Assembly (NCBI GenBank): GCA_037951105.1
Contig: JBAMJV010003014.1
Coordinates: 248,001 to 312,000, forward strand
Length of the DNA: 64,000 nt
Direction of reading: 5' to 3'
From: Echinarachnius parma
Taxonomy: Eukaryota; Echinodermata; Echinoidea; Clypeasteroida; Echinarachniidae
Each line of letters starts with the position of its first letter. Position 1 is the stretch's first letter. Of the stretch, positions 48,301 through 60,000 are shown in pieces. The notes under the pieces are model-generated. The model saw nothing but the letters and a program-made list of their open reading frames with translations, made no database searches and was not told the DNA's origin. Made by a program: the position numbers and the translations under genes.

Positions 48301-49876
48301 TGCTTGTTTGCTCTTCTACATAAAACAGTCGTTAAAGAGTATTATGTTCAATTAGAGTCTTTAAATGTCTCCAAACAAGATCATTAACAAATTGATTCAG
48401 AAAATGCATTTATCTAAAGAGTAATAAAACAATGCCCTCACAGTTACCCCAGGTTATGGTGCATTATAATATATTATCAATTGGGAATTCTTATTTTACA
48501 ATAAGTTTTTATTCTGGACTAGGATTTAAAAGAGAGGTCATAAGCTTTTTGCTTTAATACATACCCTGTATGTTTTTAATGATCTAGCTCTTGTATCGAT
48601 TCTAATGATGTAATATAATGTTTTAAAACATGACCGTTAAGTCAAATTTGAATATGATAGGTTGACCCAAAAAGATGACCACTTTAGGGAGGTGGCTACT
48701 GGCCTCTATATTCAAACAGGTTGATATATATCCATGTTTATTTACTATCATAGTCAATTAACATGGGTATATCATTTGAAAAAATACTAATTTCGAAGGA
48801 AAAATACTAATTTTGGTGGTGCTGAGTACTAATTTCTGCTTCCAAAGGTTGGCAGCTCTGACAATGGGATACATAAATGGTCACTATGGACAGGTGGCTG
48901 CAAAAAAGAGTTAGCCACTATCACATGTTTATGAATAGTATGTTCTTTAATGATGTAGTTCTTCTATCAATACATGTGTCTAAGTCACTCACTATTTAAA
49001 AACATAAACATTGATTCAAATTTAGATATGAGCATTTAGATATGTACGAGCATTGAAAAGGGTTTCTTGGAAGATCGAACCACTATAAACCCATTGATTA
49101 CGGCAGTGCTCCAGGCCACCAAATTTCATTGATCCTAAATTCTATTGGCCCGTACGGGCAACCAAATTTAACAGAATTTGTTGTGTTTTTCATGGTTTCA
49201 TGTTCGATACCCGGCAAAGCCCAACTTTCTTCGCTCATTTTTCATTTATATATCTCTAGTGAGTCTAGTCAGTTTCCTCTATGATTGAATTTACATTATT
49301 CTTTTCAATTTTCCTATGACTCTGCAGATGAGTGTACGGCATGCCACGTTGCTGTGCATGAAGGGAACTGGGAGGCACTGGAGAAGCTGTTGGCCCACGA
49401 CGCAGAGGCGGGGATTCGAGACTCGTTAGGGAGGGCACCGCTACATTGGGCGGCCTTACTACCTGATATAGACTGTCTGGATGTAAGTTAGAGACAATAC
49501 TTGTGTTTCAATATTTCCATATTTCATATAATTTCATAACATCAAATAAGCTGCATTTTGACATTATTCCCCTCTCTTTTAAAGTTTTACCTGCTGTGGA
49601 TAATCTTTCAAATAAAGAAAATTATAATCAATTGTCTTGTCAATGACAAAGTTGCATTTCAAATTTTACATTAATTGTCTTGTTGTCTGACACAAAGTTA
49701 TATTTTAAATTCCCCATAATTTGTATTGGTGATTTTTCAAGATGTTAGTAAATTTGGATGTGTCACAGTAACAAAACAGACACACTGAGACACTACATAA
49801 GTAGTCAGTCGCAAATATATACCGTAAAACTCCGTGTATAAGGCGCACCCGTGTATAAGGCGCACCCCCAACTTTC

Positions 49877-49911
<35 letters not shown>

Positions 49912-52900
49912 TCTTTTTTTTATTTTTGTAAATTTTTTTTAGGACACCCTGTATTTTTTTAAAGACACCCTGTAGTGCTGTTGGAATACTTACATCGCTG
50001 GTCTAGGGCATATCAAGGGCTTAATGTAAATTGTAGCTTTCATCATCATATACATTTTTTCACATACAAAATAGTGGTTAGTACAAAAATTGCACAATTG
50101 AGCAATAACACTGGTGCTCATAAATATTCATATTCTTATTCATGAATATTCATAAGCACTTATACTCATTCAATATATGCAATTTTCTTAATTAACTAAC
50201 AACTATTTTCAATTATGAGCAAAATTTATAACCACTGGTTAGATAATTGCATATATAATAAGTACCTGCTGCTCACGAATGTATTAATATTCATTAGCTG
50301 CAGTATTTGCTCAATAAACTTGCAATTTTTAAATTTGTAACCAATATTTGTTTTGTGTGAAAAAAGTATATCTTGCTGAATGCTACAACAGACAGCAAGC
50401 TCTTGTCATGCTCTACACCAGTGTAATATGCATTGAACATGACTACAGGGTGTCCCAAAAAAAAATTTCTAAAAAAAAAAAAAAAAAAAAAAACTTTTTT
50501 TTTTTTTTTTTTTTTTTTGCTATACCTGTGTATAAGGCGCACCCCCGACTTTGAAATTTTTTTCCGACGGAAAAAAGTGCGCCTTATAGACGGAGTTTTA
50601 CGGTATTTATTTTAAATTGTCAATATTTACAAATTTGTACTTGTTCTCCTTCTAGATGTTACTAAAAACTGAAGTGGTTAGTAGTCCCAGAGACTGTGAT
50701 GGCCTCACCCCGGCCATGTGGGCGTGTCATGGCGACAACAAGACGCACTTCGACATGATCGTGTCGGCCGGGGCGCACGATGTACATGTAGAGGAGGATG
50801 ATGGGATAGAACGAGACAAGATGGGAAGGACGTGGATCCACTGGTCCGTCAAACGGACAGAGTCGCTAGAATGTCTAGATGTAAGTCGGTGTTTTGTTTT
50901 GTTTTGACAGATGTGTTGCTATTTAAAAAAAAATAGTTTAAATGCATTCAAAATGTACTTCTGTTTTTAGAAAAGCAAAACTTTGTATTCTGCATGCCAT
51001 TGTGAATCATCCATGGGAACATGCATCTTTTTTTGGGGAGATTTTAATAAAAATTAATATTTGTAGTAATGTAGTGGCAATGTTCAACCTTACTCAAAAT
51101 GATGTATACTTTAAAGTTCATGAGGTCTTTAGAATATATATACAGGCAAACATGCCTATAGGGACACAAGAAAAGTAGCCACTGTAGACAGGTTACCTGT
51201 ATAGTCATGGTCGGAGGTACCATAACCATAGGCGCCGATTCGTTCGGAAAACACAATGCATGGGGGGGGGGGGGGGGGGGTGAGCACTGTTTGTGAACAA
51301 TGCTCTGCCCCCTCCAATGCATTGTGTTTTCGGATGGAATCGGCGCGCCTGACCATAACATCGCTTTCCTCTGCAGGGAATCCCTTTTGATGTTTAACTG
51401 TAATATTCATGAACATATTTTCTTGGTAATACATATTCCATAGTATGATGATATTTCTTATATTTTCTTTTTAGAGTACTTCAAAATGAAATGATATATA
51501 TATATGATAATGGGGGGAATTAATGTGTAAAATCATTAACACATTGTATAGTATAATGTTTTGTTTTCTCTTGGTCCAGTAGAGTTTGCTGAGTGTGTGC
51601 AGATTACTTCAACAGGAATTGATTTTTATTTTAATGGGGGAACAAATGCTCCAAAGTCCAAATCAGTAACTCATTCAATATTATGTTGTTATGTTTTCTC
51701 TCTTAATCCAACAGAGTTTGCTGAGTCCTGCCACAGCAGCTATCAAGGACAAGGAGGGGAGGACAGCCATTCATCTGGCTGCATCTCTAGGTACGAAAAC
51801 CATGTCGGTTCTCACATACTCAAATTGGCAATGCAGAGTGGCACTGATCAGTAGATTGATACTTAGACAAAGGCATAACTATAGACAACTATGCCCACAT
51901 TCATAAAACCCCGCTAGCTTAGTTTCATGCTAGTTTAATTTTTGATGACGTGGCTAAGTATTTTACACATAGTATTTTAGTTACTTACTACTCAGTAGGT
52001 ATCTCAAGGCCAACCCAGCTATAAACCCTAGTTGGGAACCAGGAAATATGTTTGTTGCTCAATAACTGTAGGCCTATGTCCTGAAATGGACTTAGCATGG
52101 TACTAAGCTAGCAGGGTTTGATGAAATAGAGGAAGGAGACCTATGAACTATATAGACTGCATAGAGTACAGAAGCCATGACGTCATAAAAACACTTTTTT
52201 AGAATTTTCAAATTTGGACTTCATTTTCAGAAAGAGCATAACAAATAATGTCCAAATCCCGAAAATCAAAGGAATAGGTTACGTATTGGCTGAGATATGC
52301 CCATCTGAATGAATTTTACTTCAATGGGCAAATCAGTGTTATAGTGCACTGGTTCATAAATTTATGAACCAGTGCACTATAACACTGATTGCCCGTTGAC
52401 AACAGAATCATTCAGATGGGCATATCTCAGCCAATACGTAACCTATTCCTTTGATTTTCGGTATTTGGACATAATTTGTTATGCTCTTTCTGAAAATGAA
52501 GTCCAAATTTGAAAATTCTAAAAAAAATGTTTATGACATCATTTATGACATCACACTTCACCACTCTATTGCAAGGGACATGCAGTGTGAAACTGGGGAC
52601 TTGCAGGCATTAATTAATGATGGATAAAGATTCATGGCATTGCATTGTGAACTCAATCTTGGATGCGTCCGCTGAGTAGTAGTAGTTTATGAATACAGGC
52701 CCTGGTCTTCTAGTCTACTTGAGTGAGCCGTACTCTATGCATAGCTTATTTGCTTTTCTGACTATACCAGGCGTCTGTGCATTATTATCTGGATGGTAAT
52801 ACCACTGCTTTTGTTGAGTCTGCTCTTATGTCAGTGGTTATGACACTGTATGTACCGTTGGAAAACATGGCAGCCTCCAGTGATCAGTCAAAACAGATGA

Positions 52901-54002
52901 AATTGGTCTAAAAAACATAAGTTCCATTATTATTAGTGATACCCAAGAGGAACTATATGACTATGGCTCGATTGCAGAAAGAGATGGAATCGATTGTAAG
53001 TTACAATTAATTGTAAGTCAGATCATGTGTTTTGAATGCGCGAATCTGATTGGTTGAAAAGCGCCAATTTTCAGAGTTACAATTAATTGTAACTTACAAT
53101 TGATTGTTTCTCTTTCTGCAACAGGGCCCATAATTGACAGGAATTATGCACTTATCAGTAATAGTAATAACAAATGTCAGCATTTGACTTCCATTATAAG
53201 GAACTAAAGAATACAACGTACGTTGGCACTTATTCCATAGTTGATGACTTGTAAACTAGGTCTGCCGAAAAAAAATCCATGAAAATAAACACAGTAGTGA
53301 TTTTAGGCTAATTTTCTGATGCCAAATCTCACTTAGCAGCCAGTTTACATTTAGGGTCCAAAATCAGCAGCGTGATTGAGATGTGATTGACAATTCATCG
53401 GCTTACGTCATCTACAGAATTTAGATAGGCGTCGTGTACGGGGCGAAGTTCTTTAGATGACGTCACATTTTGGCGATTTAAAAGAGGCGTTCCCAGGACA
53501 ATTAGATATTTACTAATTACCCCAAAATTGATTGATTTCATGGGAAATGACTGCCAAATTCTTTTTCTTGAGGAAAAATTACTTATAGAGAGCCTAATTG
53601 TGAAAATTAGGCCATCTAGACGCTGTAGTTCCTTTAAGTTATTGAATCTATGTTTAGAATAATATTTTGCAAATATGGATACTAGTTATGAGATCAAAAA
53701 TAGTTAATTTGTGTTTTTTTTTCATTGCAATCAGGTGCTATGGAGGCTTGTCGGCTGATCGTGTCAAAAGTCGGTCCAGACTGCCTTCAGGAGATGGACC
53801 ATCACAATCGGACCTGTCTTCATCTGGCCACGATGGGTGGACACGGGGAAGTCATCAACTTTCTGCTGGACCATGGGGGTAAGAAGATCACCTCCTTTCT
53901 CTTTTGCTCCCTCTATTAAGTCTTATTTTACTGTACATTTGGTTAATTTCTACCTAAAACATGAGTGTTTAGCAGCTGGAAAAGGCAAGTCACCGACGCA
54001 AA

Positions 54003-54050
<48 letters not shown>

Positions 54051-57000
54051 TTGAACATATGGGACTACGTAGTAATAATAGCACCCTATATAGTAGGGCA
54101 GCTTAGGCTAGTATGCTCCCTTGGGAATTGATATGGTTCGCAAGGAAATTGTGCAGGTTTGAACTGTACCTGTTGACCAAGGGTAATAATGCGCCACCTA
54201 GACACATGGTGATCCATAAATGCTATATATTATTATTATTATTATTATTAAATGATATCTATTCTTGTTTGTTCGCTAGCGGATGGAAACGGGTTAGACA
54301 GCTCAGGGAAGACTGCGTGGGACTATGCGGAGGAGAAAGACCTCCACTACTGCCAGATGATCATCAACTCTTACCAGCCTCGCAGTGAGCGAACGGGTAG
54401 TAGAGGGAGGAACAGACGTGCCAAACAGGTAAATAATTAAGTACTATAATATGATATGCCCATAAGTTCAGTCCCTCTCCAAGTGTTTCATGTTAAGTAC
54501 ATTAATCGCAATATGTGGGGCTACTCTATAAATCCACTACTGTTTAGATGATCATCAACTCTTACCAGCCTCATAGTAAGCGGACGGGTAGTAGAGGGTG
54601 GAACAGACGTGCCAAACAGGTGCATAACTCATACCTGTGTTATTCCAAGGATTTAAATAGATAAAAAGATATTCCATGAAGACCACTTTTATCACAATAT
54701 GTTAGGCTGGTCTATTGAATTCCACTACCATCGGATGATTATTGATATGTCAGAATGAAAACATGAAGACATGAAGAATTCTATGAAGAGTCAGAAGTGC
54801 CTATTAGGTCAGAAACCCTGTAGATATGTAGAAACAATTCAAATTCATATTAGCAAAACAATGAAGAGCACAATCCCTGTTTTCCAGCTAACTCTTATTT
54901 GTAGAATGAATAATATTTCAAAATCATCTTTACATCTTGACTTAAATCTCTTTCTGCAGGAGGAAAACAACAACAATTCAATCAATCTCTCGGGGAACAA
55001 TCCAGCAACGCATCAGCAACACCAGCAACCCGCACCTCCTTCACAACAACACCACAACCAACAACTCTTGCACAACAAATACAAAGACCTGGACCAAATA
55101 CCCTCTCCTCAATAATTGTTGAATAAATAATATTATTTATTTAATATCTTTACATCTTGCTTATCTCTTTCTGCAGGAGGAAAACAACAACAATTCAATC
55201 AATCTCTCAGGGAACAATCCAGCAACGCATCGGCAACACCAGCAACCGGCACCACCTTCACAACAACACCACAACCAACAACTCTTGCACAATGAAGACG
55301 AAGACCCAGACCGGATACCCTCACCTCCCGACCAGCCGCGCCCCTTCATTCCCTCCGGCATGCCCCCACCACCAAAGAGGGGCCACAGTCCCCGCCGTCC
55401 CTCCCCCTACAGACCACCTGGAAATCCCCCCGAAGGGGCAGTGGTACAGTCTGGAAACAGCATGGGGCCAATGCCAGCTGGACCGCACCATATACAGGAG
55501 GCGGGTGGGACGGTGCCTCTGGAGGACGATGTCGTAATTAGTTCTGTGGTAAGTGGAAAATTTGTATTTGTGAGTTTTGATATCGTTAAACTCTTCCCTT
55601 CAAAGTTCTGAAATCAACATACTCTTTGTTCATGGTGCACTAGGTTCCCGTAAGCAACAGGTTATATTAAAGTGATCCATTAACTTTATATTTTCCCCCA
55701 AAAGTGATGTTTCAGACTTCAATCACATTGTAAGATTCTTGAGGATGATATGTGAGAATTTCATAGAAAAAAATAAAATAGTGAAAAAAGAAGAAAATTA
55801 ATATCTGATATATGATCCCGATCGTTCGCATGAAGTATCAAAATTCAGATACTCTTGACTACGGTCTGAAACTGTTATAGATTCAATCTTATATCCATGA
55901 TTATGGAGACATTTAAAAAAAATCAAAACCCATTTCATTCTACTGTTACCATAAGTCAAACAACAAGGTAAAAGAGAAGTGGGAAAGCTCCAAATGATTT
56001 TGGCTGAAATTGTACAAAGTGTATGGATCACTTAAATCATGATGGTTTATAGGGTTATGGTAAAAAAACCCACCTAATTTCAAGCTGTGTCTAATTGCAC
56101 TATTAATTTGCAATGAAAACTTAATTGTTTACTGATTATTTTCCAGGAATCAGAGCCACAGGAAGATGAAGTGCAATATCAGGGGTCGTCCGAAGGGGAC
56201 TTTGTGCAATCACAAGAGGGCGCTATAATTAACAGCGACATGCAGCCATCGAGTCAGGTCGCGGAGAAGGATGATCAGGGTGAGCATCTGCCATTGATCA
56301 TTTATTTATGTTTGCTTATTAAACTGTTTCCTACTATATTTTGCAGTTCCCATTGGGATAATACAGGACCCACTGGTCAGGTTCCTGTAGCCAATGGGTT
56401 AAAATTTATGAGGGATTATATATATTTTTTTATCACCAAAATTACAGATTTCTTACTAAATATCTGCTTCTGGTTAGGTGAGAATTGATAGTTTGGCATC
56501 CAAATTTCTAGAAGTATGCACTAAGAGGAATGATCGAATGGTCAGTGTGAATGTGTCAGTTTAAAAGTCAAAGAAAAGTGTTGTGATAGAGTATATTTTC
56601 TACCTGCACCAACAAAGTAGCTGGAGGTTTTTTGTTTTTGCTTTGTTCAACCATCAGTCCACCCTATTTTCGTTCGCTTCAAAAATATGTTTTTTTCAAA
56701 ATCTGATCTTTTTTGTTTGCAGTTGCAGCCATGTCGTCCACACGAGGTCGGTCTGGCAGCGTTGTCAGTGACATGAGTGAACAGAGCATCAACTTTGGGA
56801 TGGACGTATCGGACATCGAGGGAGAGGATGGAACGAGAGAGGAGGGGAGGGTCAACGAGAGACTGACCGAGGTAAATAGCTTAATATTGCCAAATGACAG
56901 TGAGAAAAAGACGTGAACCTATTCAGGACTGATTGAATTTGCTAAAACATGTATTCTCCATAGACCCCTGCCAGAGTATTTTTCGGAAACAGTCCTGTAC

Positions 57001-60000
57001 TGGTTAAGTCAATTTTGGGGCTTAATTGAGATCTGCCTACCCTTCTTTTGGTCTTAGCCTTTTGTATGTGATGCCAAATTTCCAGATGATAGTTATAGTA
57101 AATTTTGAGACTTTTTATCACAAAAAGAAAGTTAAAATGAGGTTTGTTGATGTTTTTTTTTGTGAGTGAAGTAGTCATCAAATATTATAGACCATTATGT
57201 ATTTGCGCAGTATGTATTCTTTGCCATGCTTTTTTGCAGTGTGCAGCAACACAATATTTGGTTATTCAAAGTTTAACAAAACATGTGCATTGCTGTGAAT
57301 GTTATATTCGGGAAAATGTGCAGTAAAATGAATTGCTGTGAACAGTCAAATAAAAATATTGTTTACTGAAAAAAAAAGACCATGCATATGTAATAAATGC
57401 TTGTAATAAATGCTTATTCATGCTTCATATCAGAATCATGCCTTGCATAATTATATCTTCCTCCTTTTAGTACATGTGTGGAAAAAAAAAGCTTTACATG
57501 TACATGTATGGGGCAAATAGCCTTCTTCATTGACAACTCAGCAAGATCAAACTTATTTCCTCTACCATTCTAACACCATTTAAAACTTACAACAGCCTAT
57601 TGTACCTCAGCAAGGTGTATCGCAGCAACCCTCTAGTGGTGGTGTACCCATTATAAAAATCCAGACGTTTACCACTCCTCCTACCAAATCCCCCCAATCC
57701 CCCCCCCCTTCCTCCAGGGTGTAAAGGCCCTTGGTTGTCAAATGGTGTTATTACCATTATAATTTGGTTTGATTTTGATTTGATTTGACTAATAATGCAA
57801 TTCATGATTTTCGACTGTGCTTACCAAATATGATATGATACAAATCATTCATATGTATTTCTGAGTGCTTCTCAATCTTTCAATCATTCTTCTGGAAACA
57901 TTTTACCATCCTCAACCCTGCAACCCCACAACCTACAACAGCCTGTTGTACCTCAGCAAGGTGTAACACAGCAGCCCTCTAGTAGTAGTGGTGGTGGTGG
58001 TGGTGGTGGTGGTCCCATAATAAACCAGACGGTCGCCATGCCTCCCCGCCCCCCTAGCCCCGGTGTGGCCCTCGCCAACCCACCCTCATCATCGTCTACC
58101 CAGCGGACCGCATCTCCATCGGCAGCATCTGCCCCCATCCCACAGGTAAAGCTCACTACTAGTGCCAGAGATGATTGGAAACTATGAAGCAAAAGCAATA
58201 ATAATCTTCATGGTTTTCTTCTAAAAGTTCTCATTTTATTGTACTGCATTCCATGATAAACTGCTAAAAACTGTATTCATCTGCTCTTATCTGCCACCTT
58301 TGCGCTGTTTTTTGAAGAAAAAAAAAAACATTTAAAAACAATTTTGTATTACAGGAGACTAGTTATGTACAAAATAATGTACACATAATGTACCTCATTT
58401 TCATCATATTCAACATAGTTTTTCTGGCAAATCGATTATCGTTACTGCCTAGTAATTATCTGTAAGCCATATTTTATAAAGCTGTTTATATGTATGAGTG
58501 TGTTTTCATCATATTATCACCTATTTCCCAAAAAGTTTCCTTTGCTGTGAATCATTCAGACATATGTGTGCCAAATAAATGGTATTAAAAGGTAAACATT
58601 CACATATTTTGCAGTTCTCCTAATTGCTACATTGAAAAGGGAGATTGGACACAGGCTATTAATAATTGTTTCATCTTTTTGCTGAAAAAAGTTGCTTTAC
58701 TGTGAGTGCTCTAAGTTTGTTTCTAACATACATTGCCTCAATGATTGTTTAATATCATTTTCAAATGTTTGCTGATTTTGCTCCAGAAATCATTCATCCT
58801 TGAACATGGACTGAGAGTGAAAGTTTCTTTCAACTTATGCAAATTAATTATATAAATTTACAAATTCTGTAACGTTTTGCACATCTGCCAACCATCCTAG
58901 GAGAGAGTAGGCCACCCTCTGAGAGGAAGCTGGTCATTATGAAGATGTGCAGGATGGCTTGGTCAGGTATCTCTCAAATGGCCAGTTTTTCAATGGCCAG
59001 TTTCTTAAAAAAAAAAAGTTTTTCATACCAGACAATCATTTATCAATTTCAATTTATCTTAGTGCTTTTAGATCCAGCAATAAGGTAGCTTTATATGAAA
59101 CGTGAAATGCAAATATACTTTTTTTATTTTCTTGACTTAAGTATTTTTCTTGGCTATTCCTGAATGGGTTGATATTTGGAGATGCGATGTATCTGGAATT
59201 AAATGTTAATTCTATGTTATATACATGACCCTTGCTTATCCAGATAACTCCTTTCACCAAGGCACCCCTACAATCACAGAACTCGCAGTCGGGGCTAACT
59301 CTCCAGCAGGGTCTTGCCCCCGCCTCCCCTCGGCGCCTCCTGCCCCTGGGAGACATTCCCCCCGCCTCCCAGTCTCAGCAGCCTCTCCCAGCACCCCTCC
59401 CTGAAGCAGGCAACGTGGTGGTGGGGCCTCTTGCGCCTACATCATCGTCACTTTTGTCATCGTCGTCGACATCATCAACAAAGGAGAAAGGGAAGAAGAA
59501 GAAGAAGAGGAAGGGGAGTGCGAGCAGCAACGATGGTTCGATGGTGTCGTCCTATGTCGCCCCCGTTCAGCCATCGGCTCCTGTCAGATTGCCTAGTGCT
59601 CCGCCCCCGGAGCCTGACTTTGGTGAGTTCAATGCACTTTTTGCATTAACCTATTGAGGGCTAAACTCTTGGTCTCTGTCTCATTTGGTCAGGTACATGA
59701 TGCCTCAAACTTCCATTTGTCTTACTCTAAAATTGACCCTGACACCTTAAACTTTCCATGTTTCCTGAATTGTTTTTTTCTCTAGCTTTGAGTCCAGGCT
59801 TTGGACCCCCTAACCCCAAGCTTCTGCCTACAAGTGATGGGGTGCACCCATCTCATCCTGACTCATCGCTGCAGACTCTCAGCCATCCAACCCAACTATC
59901 ATGTAGCCAACATGACTAAGACTACCATTAAAATTGATCCATTAACTGTATAAGATTTTCCCCACAGTGATATTTGAGACTTCTCTGGTTTGTTTCTCCA

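Larger units (their letters stand above)
51892..52697. mobile_element. MITE with CCCGCTAGCTTAG ends, host of the nested RTE fragment and MITE
   Basis: The left end (GCCCACATTCATAAAACCCC, GCTAGCTTAG) is mirrored by CTAAGCTAGCAGGGTTTGATG at 52102-52124, then, after the RTE insertion, by TTTATGAATACAGGCCC. Removing the insertion restores a continuous inverted terminus. Confidence 0.6.
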
